Source: Imbricaverruca yamaguchii (lineage: Eukaryota; Arthropoda; Thecostraca; Neoverrucidae). Taken from it: DNA of 64,000 bases. The position numbers and the translations under genes were made by a program. Position 1 is the first letter of the stretch. The number at the start of each line of letters is the position of its first letter. The stretch covers positions 498,001-562,000 of the forward strand of contig JAOTOL010001438.1 in assembly GCA_034440575.1 (NCBI GenBank), given 5' to 3'. Positions 1 through 11,028 of this stretch are shown piece by piece. The notes under the pieces are model-generated. The model had not been told where the DNA came from. It made no database searches and saw nothing but the letters and a program-made list of their open reading frames with translations.

Positions 1-157
1 TATACACACACATATGTACATATATATATATGTGTGTGTGTATAATATGAACATATATATGAATATAGATATAATATGTATATATATAGGTACATATATA
101 AATATATATATATATATATACGTATGTATTTATATATATATATGTGTGTATATATTA
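1..157. repeat. AT/GT-rich microsatellite
   Basis: Compound simple sequence of interrupted TA and TG dinucleotides, with short tracts of pure TATATA. It runs off the left edge of the window. Short open frames rich in Tyr and Ile across it only translate the repeat. Confidence 0.85.
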
Positions 158-614
158 ATTCGGAACGGGAAATTCGCAAATCTATCCACACTGGGTTGTT
201 CTACGTGTTCATATCACTCCTTGGATCTGCATTGCTATGTTTCAACCTCTTGGCAATACATTGGGAACAATCCCAAATATGTATATTACCAGTGCTTTAT
301 GTGGAGAACATTGACACCCATTACCCCTAAGCAATGAAGTATATCAAGCTGATCTAGTGCATAGTTTGTAGTTGATAGCACTTCTGAAAACATGGAATCC
401 ATTGGTGAACCTATTGGAAATATGTAATTCGCCAATGACCGTGTGACCTCTTTTCTTTCCAAATATATTGTAAGTTATATCACTGGTAGGCAGTAAAAGT
501 AACCAAGCATTTTCCACACATAATGCTGCACTGGAATATCATCCGTAATTGTTGCTTCTGGTGCAGAAATGCAAAAATCAGCTGCGGCCGACCGTCTCCC
601 ATTGTGTCCATGTA
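158..614. other. Intergenic, nothing recognised
   Basis: Unique-looking sequence of mixed composition between the terminal microsatellite and the broken POU copy. I see no gene, RNA or repeat. Confidence 0.5.
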
Positions 615-935
615 CGGCGGCATCGAGCGCTTCTCCTTCTGGTGGCGGTTGCAGAACCAGACGCGCACCACCTCCTTCTCCAGCTGCAGACTACCGGCCA
701 GGGACGTGATCTCGGGCGACGCCGGCTCGGGCTGCTTGTGGAAGTGCTGCTCCAGCAGTGACTTCACAGACACCTCGATGCTGGTGCGCTTCTTGCACCT
801 GCGACCCTGCGCCGTCGTGCGGTTCACGGTGCACGCGGCCAGACCTGTCCTCGAATCGGCCAGCTCCAGCCACTTCTGCGGCGGCGGCGGCGTCGGCTTG
901 CACATGTTTTGAAGTTCTGCTGGCAGATGGTGGTG
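615..935 (-). pseudogene. Broken duplicate of the POU homeodomain region
   Basis: Minus-strand DNA matching the end of the POU-specific domain, the linker and the homeodomain of the POU gene at 3247-4998 at roughly nine positions in ten by eye. The homeodomain part is readable ([16 protein letters not shown], then VVRVWFCNR), but the arginine after CNR is histidine and the basic cluster reads RRCKKR instead of RKRKKR. Toward the POU-specific side one base is lost next to the ATG of NMCK, shifting the frame. About 15 bases encoding part of the CRFEAL stretch are deleted, and the match ends near 935. Two 3-base insertions fall in the linker region. Most of the POU-specific domain and the N-terminus are absent, so this cannot be a working class III POU factor. 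Local DNA duplication is more likely than retroposition: the parent is itself intronless, so lack of introns is uninformative, and there is no poly-A tail. The frame stays open from about 1358 to 480, which is chance or recent origin. Confidence 0.85.
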
Positions 936-1142
936 ACATCCCACCGCCATGTGGGGTGTCACCATTGCACGTGTAGGGCAGCGAGGCTGACCGCAGTCGC
1001 CGACCGAACACCCCTCCGAGTCCCGGCACGTGATTGTGACCAGAATATTGCAAATAAATAAATAACAAATCAATAAATAGCGATAGATGTGGCCGGGCGG
1101 TGCGCAACTGGCCGCGGTCGGGCACACTCGGCTCGCCGGCAG

Positions 1143-1343
1143 AGGTGAGAGGGCAGCCCGAGAACGTGGAGGTGAGAGGGCGGCCCGAGAACGCAGAGGT
1201 GAGAGGACAGCCCGAGAACGCAGAGGTGAGAGGGCGGCCCGAGAACGCAGAGGTGAGAGGGCGGCCCGAGAACGCAGAGGTGAGAGGGCGGCCCGAGAAC
1301 GCAGAGGTGAGGGGGCGGCCCGAGAACGCGGAGGTGAGCGGAC
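1143..1343. repeat. 27-bp minisatellite, about 7 copies
   Basis: Tandem units of 27 bp (AGGTGAGAGGGCGGCCCGAG followed by AACGCAG) with few differences between copies. On the minus strand they read as a nine-residue unit SRAALSPLR that stays in one open frame with the broken POU copy downstream. The period equals that of the coding repeat inside the POU gene, but by eye the units match at only about 12 of 27 positions. Confidence 0.9.
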
Positions 1344-3246
1344 CGGAACTGTCGGCATTTAACTGCCGGGACACTCGCCTCGATGTCCGCCCGTCGTCCT
1401 CGTCGGAACTGTTGCACTACAAGCTGCTATCGTTCGGCCATTTGCCCGGTCAATACAGGTTCCGTTACGACTGTTGGATTTGAGAACCAGTTCTCGTGCA
1501 AGAGAGGCGAATCATAGACTATCACAAGCCAGGAGAAGAACTCGCCTATACTAACAACAATGTTAAGTTATCAACACAAGCACATCAATGAAAACACAGT
1601 TGCACCCACTCGTCATGTACATAGCAATGGATTTTGCAAGCTTTAAATGCGAAGATACTTAGGCACGGGAGCTGATTATCTGTATTATCGGCAATACATA
1701 GGCAAGATATTGGATGCACACTCTTCACTGGCGTTTGGACGTTCAGTAGCAGTGACACGAATGCATAACGCCGGAAATGTGGAACATACCACATCTGCAC
1801 AGCGTTCAAATATCGTAATAATTTGCCACCTTCAAATCATATTACATTTGTTAAGTTCACCAACAGCAAAAAAAAATTAACGAGGCGTTAACACTAGTTA
1901 GCATTTTGATTGGTTAATACATTACATACACTGGCATATCACGTGTTGTTCGTTTGCAGCATAACATTTGCAATACAACGTTTGCGACTATGAAATACGC
2001 AACACTTGTACTTTGTCAATATTGAGCATTTTCGGTGTGAAAGCTCAGTTTCGATTGGCCTTTAGTGCTTGAGAAAAGCGTGACTGGTGGACGTTGTTGC
2101 GACATTGCTGAACAGCAAACTACCTCCTTGAGTCTCGGCGGGCTCCACATCGAGCGCCAAACCGTCAGGACAAAGTGTGCTTTGATCCAAGACAAGCAAC
2201 AACGATCCGTCTTTTTAAAAGCACGCCATCGATGCTTCGTTCCATTAAGAGGCGCCGGAAGGTGTGGGACACGTTTTGACAACTCTGGTAATAAATATAG
2301 CTTGCTGTTCGTGGCATGACAGACAGATACCTTCGTCACACTTCACTAATAGCCAATCTCGACGTCGATGGCATGCGGTACGATTTTTGCCTAGGACACA
2401 TCCATGGCTCGTCCCATGCCCAGCTGAATTACAAGCAAACCACTTCATTATTTGTTCAACATCGCAAGCTGATGCAAAGGCACAATTCAACGTATTTGGA
2501 ATAATCGACCTCGGGCGGACACCTATTACCGCCACATTTTTAACAGCTACCAGCAAGTGCACGCTGATACGGTAAGTGTTCGGAAAACTAACCAACAGCA
2601 CACAGTGGAGAAGCACACACATCCAGACGGGTGCCGAAATGCCGATCTGAACTTCGCTCTGGTTTGATCATCTGTCGTCATTGCGGGCAGCATCCGCCGC
2701 CACAGGAGAACAGCGTCCGACGCCCCCTGCCCACACGAAAAACAAACACCGCTCGCCCTGGCCACGGCGGCAGCATACCCAGCGCTGGGTCGGCGCCTGT
2801 ACACAGCCGGGGACAGTTGGTTACCTCTACTATTGCATGTGCGCCGAACTCGGCCGCTGCCGTCGGCGACGTATCACAGAGGTTTGGCGGCGCCGGCCGT
2901 CCGACCGTGGCGGCACCCGGTGCGCGCCGCAGCTCTCCCGATGCATCTGCCCCGTCTCGACGGCTAAGGTCATAACCTTTTTATAGCGTGGCCTTGAGAG
3001 GAGCGGCGCGGAGGCGCGAGCGGCCGTTTACTGCGGCGGGCCGGCCGCCGGGGCGCGCGGCGCCGGGGCGGCAGCCGGCGCCGGCATCGCTGGCGCTCTT
3101 CCGCCTGCTTACCGGACACCACCGGGACGGACGGCGCCCGCCCGGGCCGTCGCTGACGAGTCAACAAGTGCGGTCAGAGGCGCCGCGCGGCCGGCAGAGC
3201 CGCCGCCGCCGCGCGCCCGCCCGCCCGCAGGTGTCGCCGTGCGCCG
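1344..3246. other. Intergenic and probable 3' flank of the POU gene
   Basis: AT-richer unique sequence to about 2600, then increasingly GC-rich to 3246. On the minus strand the part next to 3247 should hold the 3' untranslated region of the POU gene. I found no convincing minus-strand AATAAA signal in the first few hundred bases past the stop, so the transcript end is not placed. No other gene is seen. Confidence 0.4.
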
Positions 3247-4998
3247 TCAGTGCGCCGCCAGACCCTGCGAGTGGGGCGGCAGCGGGGGCGCCTGTTGCGG
3301 CGACACGACGGCCGAACTGTGGCTGGCCTGCAGCGAGGACGGACTATGGCTGGGCTGCAGCAGAAGAGGACTGTGGCTCGGCGGCGGCATGCTCGGGCTG
3401 TGGTTGGGCTGCAGCATGCCCGGGCTGTGGTTGGGCTGCAGCATGCCCGGACTGTGGTTGGGCTGCAGCAATCCCGGGCTGTGGCTGTGCGGAAGCATTC
3501 CCGGGGTGTGGCCAGGCAGAAGCATACGCGGGCTGTGGCTAGGTGCCAACATCCCTGGGCTATGGCTTGGCTGTAGGAGACGCGGGCTGTGGCTAGGCGG
3601 AGGTGGTAGCATGCTCAGGCTGTGCCCAGTTAGAATCATGCCCGGACTGTGGCTGGGTCGTAACATGCCTGGGCTATGACTTCGATGTAGCAGCCGTGGG
3701 CTGTGGCTAGGCGGGGCCATGACAGGACTGCGGCTAGGTGGAAGCATGCCCGGGCTGTGGCTAGGTGGAAGCATGTCCGGACTTTGGCTAGGTGGAAGCA
3801 TTCCCGGGCTATGGCTGGGCGGAAGCATCCCCGGACTAGGTGGAAGCATGCTCGGGCTGTGTCTGGAAGGCAAACTGGACGGAGGTGACGTGGTCATCGT
3901 GACCAGCTGCCGCCCGTAGTGGTGCGGCGACAGCTCGTCCTGGTGCGGATGCTGGTGCGGGTGCTGCAGCGACGGCGGCTGCAGTGCCGCCTGCACCTGC
4001 TGCAGCTCCGACTGAGACACGTATGACTGCGGCGAGCCGCTGTCCCGCTCGAAACCCTGATCGGTGGGCAGCGGCGTCATCCGCTTTTCCTTCTGGCGGC
4101 GGTTGCAGAACCAGACGCGCACCACCTCCTTCTCCAGCTGCAGACTGCCCGCCAGAGAAGTGATCTCGGGCGACGCTGGCTTGGGCTGCTTGTGGAAGTG
4201 CTGCTCCAGCAGCGACTTCACAGACACCTCGATGCTGGTGCGCTTCTTGCGCTTGCGACCCTGCGCCGTCATGCGGTCCACGGTGGTGGCGAGACCTGTC
4301 GTCGAGTCGGCCTGCTCCAACCACTTCTGCAGCAGCGGCTTCAGCTTGCACATGTTTTTGAAGCTCAGCTGGAGCGCTTCGAAGCGGCAGATGGTGGTCT
4401 GGCTGAACACGTTGCCGTACAGTGTTCCGAGTGCCAGGCCCACGTCCGCCTGCGTGAAGCCGAGCTTGATGCGGCGCTGCTTGAACTGCTTGGCGAACAC
4501 CTCGAGGTCGCCGTTGGAGATGGGCTCCGACTCGGGCGGGTCCTGGCCGGGATCGGCGTGCGGCACCGCCAGCTGGTGCTGCTCGCCGCCCAGGTGCACC
4601 GGGTGCAGCTGGTGCAGCGGCGGCACCATGCTCGGCATGCCGTAGCCCGAGTGCTGCACGGTGGCGCCGGCCGAGCTGGCGATGTAGGACGGCGGCACGC
4701 CCGGGTGCCAGGAGACGGCCGGCGGCCCGTGCTGCGGCACGCGCGCCACCAGCGCGTCCTGGTGCATCTTCACGTCGTCGTGCAGGTTGACGTGCGGGTG
4801 CACCGTCCAGTGCACGGGCTCCGTCTGCGTCGGCAGCACCCACGAGTTGTGCGACATGGCCGCCTGCTGGATGTGCGGCATGTACTTCATCTCGTCGCGC
4901 ACCACGTAGCCGGCCGGCGAGCCGAGCATCGTCTCGGTCACACTGACACACTCGTCGGCGCCACTGACACTCGTCAAGCCGTACGCGCCGGACGCCAT
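3247..4998 (-). CDS. vvl: Class III POU-homeodomain transcription factor (ventral veins lacking/drifter type)
   Basis: A 583-residue nuclear DNA-binding protein in one uninterrupted frame, as expected for a family whose members are usually intronless. The N-terminal part (1-155) includes [10 protein letters not shown], resembling the EMKYM motif of arthropod class III POU proteins. The POU-specific domain covers about 155-231 ([20 protein letters not shown] through [10 protein letters not shown]). A short linker follows, then the homeodomain at about 249-308 with the invariant [11 protein letters not shown], Cys298 at homeodomain position 50 and Asn299 at 51. Family members bind the ATGCAAAT octamer and pattern trachea, wing veins and nervous system in Drosophila. 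The C-terminus (377-560) is unusual: about 20 tandem nonapeptides of HSPGMLPPS type. The ATG has G at -3 and G at +4. An out-of-frame upstream ATG lies 34 bases earlier in a poor context. Class is secure; orthology to vvl is inferred from domain sequence. Confidence 0.93.
   Translation of the reverse strand: MASGAYGLTSVSGADECVSVTETMLGSPAGYVVRDEMKYMPHIQQAAMSHNSWVLPTQTEPVHWTVHPHVNLHDDVKMHQDALVARVPQHGPPAVSWHPGVPPSYIASSAGATVQHSGYGMPSMVPPLHQLHPVHLGGEQHQLAVPHADPGQDPPESEPISNGDLEVFAKQFKQRRIKLGFTQADVGLALGTLYGNVFSQTTICRFEALQLSFKNMCKLKPLLQKWLEQADSTTGLATTVDRMTAQGRKRKKRTSIEVSVKSLLEQHFHKQPKPASPEITSLAGSLQLEKEVVRVWFCNRRQKEKRMTPLPTDQGFERDSGSPQSYVSQSELQQVQAALQPPSLQHPHQHPHQDELSPHHYGRQLVTMTTSPPSSLPSRHSPSMLPPSPGMLPPSHSPGMLPPSQSPDMLPPSHSPGMLPPSRSPVMAPPSHSPRLLHRSHSPGMLRPSHSPGMILTGHSLSMLPPPPSHSPRLLQPSHSPGMLAPSHSPRMLLPGHTPGMLPHSHSPGLLQPNHSPGMLQPNHSPGMLQPNHSPSMPPPSHSPLLLQPSHSPSSLQASHSSAVVSPQQAPPLPPHSQGLAAH
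3319..3870 (-). repeat. In-frame coding minisatellite (27 bp, HSPGMLPPS units)
   Basis: About twenty 27-bp units inside the POU gene, each encoding nine residues of the pattern HSPxMLxPS. Variants include [18 protein letters not shown] and HSPSMPPPS. Three nearly identical [13 protein letters not shown] units lie together at about residues 514-540, suggesting recent unequal exchange. Reading frame is kept throughout, with no stop or frameshift, so selection has preserved an expandable low-complexity tail rich in Ser, Pro, Met and Leu. Confidence 0.92.
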
Positions 4999-5039
4999 GG
5001 CCAGCGACGCGGCGCACCTCTCCCGCGCTCATGCGCAGC

Positions 5040-5350
5040 GCGCCACTCCGGCGGCGGCGGCGCGCCGGCCGACCGCCGCCGCCGCGGCCCGCGCTGTCGC
5101 GCCCCATTGGCTGTCCGGATGACGTCACCGGCCACGCGCCGCCCAGCGACGACGGCTGCCGGCGGTGGTCCGCGTCGGCGGCCGTTTGGGGCGCTTTGCA
5201 GCCCGGTGGTGGCTGTTGGCGTCGGCGGCCTGCCGGTGGCGGCGGTGTCGAGCGGCAGGCGACGACAAGACGGGCGGGCGTGTGACACACGAGGCGGGCG
5301 TGTGACGCAGAGCAGGCTTTGGTGACAGCTGCGCCGGCCGGTGCCCGGCA
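5040..5350 (-). promoter_or_regulatory. CpG-rich promoter of the POU gene with CRE and CCAAT box
   Basis: Strongly GC- and CpG-rich DNA immediately upstream of the POU start codon. On the minus strand a full palindromic CRE, TGACGTCA (5120-5127), is followed by CCAAT (5106-5110), about 110-130 bases before the ATG. No TATA box is obvious, in keeping with a CpG-island type promoter. Promoter function is inferred from position and motifs; the transcription start is not known. Confidence 0.5.
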
Positions 5351-7602
5351 GGCCGCTGACGACCGCTCGGGCTGCCACGCCGCCGGCTGCCCGCCAGAAT
5401 GATTGATGATCTGGATGCCGGCTCGACACCGGTGTTTATTCGAGGCCGATTCTTAAGTGGTCGCCCTGGTGCTTCGGGGTCCGCCAATTATTGAGTGGAA
5501 ACTGAGCAGCGTCATCTCGTTGTTCGATTAAATAACACTACATGTCGGTATCCACCCGTGCTGCTTTCACAAGTGGCGAGGAGGCATAACAGCTAGATGA
5601 GGTCAGGTCAGGTTTGATCAGACTCGGTGTGGGAGTCGAACACGTAGCATGAAAAACCTTTCGGTTCGGTTGTTTCGGTTGTTCGGTTATTTGTACTACA
5701 CACACAACATCCGAGCATGAGAGCGGCCCCAGCCTGTCACCGCTATTGTTTCCGCGTGAACTACATCGTATTCCCAGGTGTGACATTTCGGAAGCATGAT
5801 CTTGCGAACCGGAGTTCCATTTCCTGGCATTGAGCCATGTGGAGCCTTATAGGGTTGGAATGTTGGCGCAGCAATTCGTCACGTTTGCTATGGTTCTATT
5901 TCTTAGTTTTTCTATGCATAATTTAAGCAATGCAACTATCGTATTTAGCCTGACCCTTCAGCAACATCCAGGAGCGGATCCAGGACCTGGACAAAGAAAT
6001 ACATCGATTATGTTGGCGACCCTAGTGGGGCCAGTGATCCTACCTGGGCAAGAGAGTACAACAGCGCACAACTGCTATGAGCAGGCACCAGTTGCTTCGG
6101 CTGCCTAACAATGCGCCAAAATCAGCCATCTTCGAGTGTAAACAGGATTTGCCACTCGTCGGCGGCACGCGTGGGGAAAGAGCTGTCACCCTAGGTGTAT
6201 GTGGCGCATAGGACTGGCACAATTACTGTGCACTTTTTGCGTGAAATCAATAGGTCGGAAAAGGTGTATTAGCCCGTATGGCTAGCATCACTGCTCGTAT
6301 CTAGTTTGCAACAGGGGAATACTCCGCTAATTCAATCACATTTTCAACTGCTACACTGTAATGGCCCTGCTACTCTTGATAAACTACTCGCATGTATCCA
6401 TATGCTTGTCGGAAAAGAGTGAGCACGTCATGTACTTGCATTATTACAGCTGACGCTGAAGTCAACCGATGCTACTGCATTGGCTCATTGCATGAATGAG
6501 CTCTCTCTCTCTCTCCTCCTCCTTCTCCATCTCTCTTTCTCTCGGAACGCCTGCAGCTAATGCCGTTCGTGAAAAATAAATGATCTGCTGTTTTATAGGT
6601 GCTTGATCGTCACACCACTGCAGTAGGTGGGACCAAGGGGTGTAGCAGGGTCGTTAATATTGAGGAGGCCAATGGTATGTTCAAGTTCATTGATTCGATG
6701 CAGCGCAATTTGGGCTAATGGTAAAATTCCTGAATATTTCATGGGGTATTGTTATTCTGTTCCTACGCCCCTGAGTGTATTCTGTTATAGTATAGTACAT
6801 TAAGGCATGTCGTCATGCAACATTTTTGTTCTGAATTTGATAACCTGACGTGAATCATATTGTGGAATTTTGAGAGGCCTCTAAAACCACACAAGAACAG
6901 CAAAAGGAAGTGTCCAGGACTTTTGTTCTCTTGGCCAATCTCTCTTTTCCAATGCTCGTCGCCGTCCCACACAGCGGAGAAACCGGACACTCTTCAACGG
7001 GCCAAACGATCGATGCAAACTCGTAAATGTTCTTAATCTTCTTGCAAGCGTCATGCGATTGGCGTTGACTTAATCCCTGTCCGATACCTGGTATAAATTG
7101 CATCCCCATAGTAGAATGCGTATATTCATGAACATATTGTTATGACGCCACTATCTTTCCTTAACCAGGTGCATTGACGCAAGCTTGACCAAGTGATACG
7201 TGTGTGCTGTGCTAGTTGTGACTTGAAGAGTCACGCATCTATTGGGCTTGCCTACTCCAGGCCGTCTTGATTGATTACTAGGGCTTTAGAGTGCGTCAAC
7301 CTCAAATGGGTTATTTTGCTACTCCAATCTGTCTCCGTAATTTCGTATTCGGAGGGGTCCTTGATACTCACGGCGATGAAGCGAAGCAGCACTCGTACAG
7401 CCCTTTCGAGCAGCCACGCTGATCACGCTTTGAGAGGTCTCGGTAGCCAGCCGAATCACCTCTCGACAGTTTTTGTCTGCACAGTATATGGGGGGGGGGG
7501 GGACCGAGTGGAAGGTGCCAGATCTCGTCTGTTGTTGAAAGGGCGAGGGAGGCTCCACAATCTTCTCACGCTCCCAGTCGAGGAAGATGGTGTCTGTTGA
7601 AT
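5351..7602. other. Intergenic region
   Basis: No gene recognised. It includes a pyrimidine tract at 6499-6541 and, near 7283, a short motif TAGGGCTTTAG that recurs near 39401. A poly-G run lies at about 7489-7502. Short open frames here have no recognisable domain. Confidence 0.4.
6499..6541. repeat. CT-rich microsatellite
   Basis: Interrupted CT dinucleotide and CTC trinucleotide tract, all pyrimidine on the plus strand except for one A (in CCATCT). Confidence 0.85.
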
Positions 7603-7782
7603 TCCGCTGTGCGAATTTTTATTGCGTGGTTCACGACACACTTTATGCACATTCACAGCTAATGGCGCCGCCCACACTGTTTCGCCGGTGGGCCGCGAGC
7701 AAACGTCCCAGGCGGTGCAAGTGTTGAACGCGGGACCTTTGTTACCCAGAGCTCAACACCTTGACCGACCCTGCTCCGCTGT
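7603..7782 (-). mobile_element. tRNA-like SINE, copy A
   Basis: Same family as 61945-62140 (full-length-like) and 21811-21877 (truncated). Read on the minus strand, the tRNA-like head has a degraded A-box region followed by AAGGTGTTGAGCTCTGGGTA and a B-box-like part. A shared body then contains ACAGTGTGGGCGGCGCCATT and TGTGCATAAAGTGTGTCGTG, and an A-rich AATAAAAATTC tail. Eight bases, TCCGCTGT, occur at both edges (7603-7610 and 7775-7782) and could be the target-site duplication, although eight bases alone is weak evidence. Confidence 0.75.
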
Positions 7783-9457
7783 ATGGAAGGTAGGCGGAGC
7801 GCGCGCACATGGCCTTCCGCTTGGCTTTGCTGCCTACCTCGCAGCACGGCAGGTGCGGCTCTAGCGTACTGCCGCACTTAGGTCCGTCAAAATGCCCACA
7901 GCCAGCGCCCGTGGGTGATGCCTGTAGCTGTTTTGCTGCAGTACGAGCATCGCCCATGCTGCGAAGCACGGTGTCAGAAATGAAAGAAACTGCATACTTT
8001 TAAAGAAGTCTTTGACGCCACGCTGACACGTCCAGTTTGTTTTTCAATCTAAGCCCACGTGATCTCGTAATGTCCGACGGTAAATTGGACGAGCAGACTC
8101 AGCTGTCGTGATTGCTGTGTGAATGAGACATGAAAATGTAAAATCTTGCAGGCGACAGTGAGACAGCGTTCATGATTAAAGGGACGATTTTATTGCTGGC
8201 GAGCTTGGGAAGTTCGTTGCCGCCCTACAGGCCTTTGCCAGCTGGCAAAACAGGGCTCGGTCGTCGCGTAGATGGCGGGTTGTTTCATCGTTAATTGTTT
8301 GGACGAGGCCGGGAAGAGGAGCGCTGTCTTCAACGGTCATGTTCTTTACGGCTCCAGCGACCATTTTTCAAACAAGCCCACCAAGCAACTCAGCTTCGGT
8401 ACCGCTGCCAGTCATAAAACTTGCTGAAAACCTCACGCAAATTAAACCCAGTCATGTGAAGCTGGAACATAAGCCAGGGTGCTGGTCTCTTGGTGCTGAG
8501 TCTGCGGGGTTCGTACATTGCAGCGTGTGGCACGGTAATGATATTTGTGTCGTCACATAGCATGTGAATAGCCGTATCCCACAGACAGTCCCACAGTCCC
8601 ACGATATTGCCGACAGATCAGAACGCTCGTCGGACCCGTAGCCGAATATAGTAACAGAACGTGCTTCTTTCCACCTGGTTGCAATATGCTCCTCTAGCTC
8701 CATGCATTGATATTTTTTCGCGTGTGACATCCGTTTTGCATCAAAATACAAAGAGGTTGGCTCATTTTCATGGCTAGCACTTCGTTGCCATTCCTTGTCG
8801 TACATGGTCTTTGGTGGTCGTGCACACGAAATTTCCATGCCGTCCACTGTCGTATCTCAAATGTTCGATGTGCATTTTTATGCCAGATAAGAGCAGCACA
8901 GGCTCGATTTGGAATGGCACGCCGGTCTGCCGCCATGACTGTCTGGCGTAGTTCTGTACCATATTGCCCCGAGGAGGTAGGTGACATTAAGTTCGTCCCT
9001 GGAGATTTCCATACAACCGTTGACTGTAGACACAGATAACACCGGTGATGACTGAAATCCGGTTGGGTCGGGTTGTGAGGGTGAGGCGGGCCAGCCGTTG
9101 TTCGGTCTGCTCAGCCGTCTTTTACCTCCTGTTGGCACTTTTGTTTCCTCCTTGAGTTTCAGCATTACCAAAACCGCACTCATCATTGGCGTTCCTCGCT
9201 CGTCTAGAACAAGGTCCACTTCCATTGCTGTGATGCGTTTCATCCTTGAACACCAACGACGATGAGTGCCTTTGCATGTACAGTATACTGTGTGAACTAG
9301 CCGCGAAAACCGCTGATTACACCTTTCGGTGACAATTGTGTTTACCTGTTCGCCTTCCCCACGCCTATGATATTTCACCATCGTCGCCTCAGACTACCCA
9401 ATCCAGAGCTCTCATAGCCTTTGATTAGCTGAGTCACGTGCTGGTATCAGCAGCACC
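7783..9457. other. Intergenic; unexplained open frames on the minus strand
   Basis: Several minus-strand open frames overlap here: 131 residues ending at 8452 and 167 residues ending at 8878. Neither contains a motif I recognise. They may be chance or remnants of an unidentified element. No RNA gene or repeat is evident. Confidence 0.3.
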
Positions 9458-9825
9458 GCTGAACTTCGTGCCGTGATTAGCCCCACCGTGCTGAGCAATG
9501 CGCTGTGCTCAGTCTCATCATGCTGAGCCATGCGCTGTGCTTAGTCTCATCATGCTGAGCAATGCGCTGTGCTCAGTCTCACCGTGCTGAGCCATGCGCT
9601 GTGCTCAGTCTCATCATGCTGAGCCATGCGCTGTGCTCAGTCTCATCATGCTGAGCCATGCGCTGTGCTCAGTCTCATCATGCTGCGCCATGCGCTGTGC
9701 TCAGTCTCATCATGCTGAGCCATGCGCTGTGCTCAGTCTCATCATGCTGCGCCATGGGCTGTGCTCAGCCCCACCTTGCTGAGCCATGTGCTGTGCTCGG
9801 CCTCACCGTGCTGAACTACATGCTG
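9458..9825. repeat. 32-bp minisatellite, about 10-11 copies
   Basis: Tandem 32-bp units built on GCTGAGCCATGCGCTGTGCT followed by CAGTCTCATCAT. Central copies are nearly identical. The first and last units are more diverged (ACCGTGCTG, CCCCACCTTGCTG), the usual pattern of an array that exchanges internally. Confidence 0.93.
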
Positions 9826-10340
9826 GATTGGGAAGCCTTGGGGGATTGGATTGGATGTGAACAGTTTGCTTTGCTGTGTTGTGCGCCATATTTTTGTAAA
9901 TGCTAAATCTCGAGGGCACGTCGTGAGAAACTGTGACTGTACTTCTGGCTGCTGGATTAATTGCGACAGAATTAGCCTGTATTGCACATGCCCTGAATGG
10001 ACCGATAGCTGTTGTCAATCTAGTCAGCTAAGAAGCAAGAGGACCACTGAATGACAGGTATTTTACTTCGTAATTGGTTAAGAGATCCATTTACTACCGT
10101 AACTTTTGTGTCTAGGAATAATCTGGTTGAATCGGTTTGATATATCAATATCTTTTTAAAATGAAAAATGCATTCCTCCCATTACATGTAACCGAACATT
10201 TTGTGTCTCTATTTCTGCTACTGATACAAATGCAAGCACGCATATCCGAGAAGACCTTTGTTTTCCGGCAGTTACTCTGTTGACCGTCCCAGGCGCAATT
10301 CCTCCGCATCCAGAACTCACCAGTTTTGAATAGTTCAAAT
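9826..10340. other. Intergenic, nothing recognised
   Basis: Unique AT-leaning sequence between two minisatellites. I see no gene or repeat. Confidence 0.45.
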
Positions 10341-10716
10341 ACACCCGACATTCTCCTGACCGACTGGCTCAGCGGGCGCCACCGCACGTGGCCCAAAACA
10401 CAAACGGAATGTCCCTTCCGCGGATTCCCGACCCGCCCCCTGCCGACGCGGCGACAAAAAAGCACCGCACGCAAGTGGGCGGTCACCCATCTGCACAATG
10501 ACCGCCATTTTCCGCCGCACTACTTATTTGCCGGCCGATCGCGGCGGCAGAATGTGCGACCATCAATCAGCGGCCGTTTTTCCTGTGGTGACTGCCGGCC
10601 GGGCCGGCGCCCGTCACCGACGGGCCGACGGTGGCCGCTGCCGGACCGGAGATCGGCGGGCGTGCAGCTCGTGCCCGGACAGACACGTGGCCGCCTGTCA
10701 CGCAGCCCGCCGCACA
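10341..10716. other. CpG-rich block beside a minisatellite
   Basis: Abrupt rise in GC and CpG content with many GGCCGG-type words, directly next to the 23-bp array. Similar blocks adjoin arrays at 22810-23060, 35330-35560 and 38140-38620. No coding domain is visible. It could be a CpG island or promoter, or simply part of a repeat unit. Confidence 0.4.
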
Positions 10717-11028
10717 GATTGACCGGCGGCACGCACACGGGTTGACCGGCGGCACGCGCACAAGTTGACCGGCGGGACGCACACGGGTTGACCGGCGGGA
10801 CGCGCACGGGTTGACCGGCGGGACGCACACGGGTTGACCGGCGGAACGTGCACGGGGTGACCGGCGGGACGTGCACGGGTGACCGGCGGACGTGCACGGG
10901 GTGACCGGCGGGACGTGCACGGGGTGACCGGTGGGACGTGCACGGGTTGACCGGCGGGACGTGCACGGGGTGACCGGCGGGACGCACACGGGTTGACCGG
11001 CGGGACGTGCACGGGGTGACCGGCAGCT
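10717..11028. repeat. 23-bp minisatellite, about 13-14 copies
   Basis: Tandem units of TTGACCGGCGGGACGCACAC plus GGG with GTGCAC or GCGCAC variants. One unit is shortened near 10880. The period is not a multiple of three, so the long minus-strand frames through it (PVHVPPVTPCTS-like) are artefacts. Confidence 0.93.

Noticed and set aside
7783..9457. Minus-strand open frames of 131 and 167 residues as a possible gene
   Set aside because: No recognisable motif, overlapping frames of similar length, and no conserved neighbours; left as unexplained.
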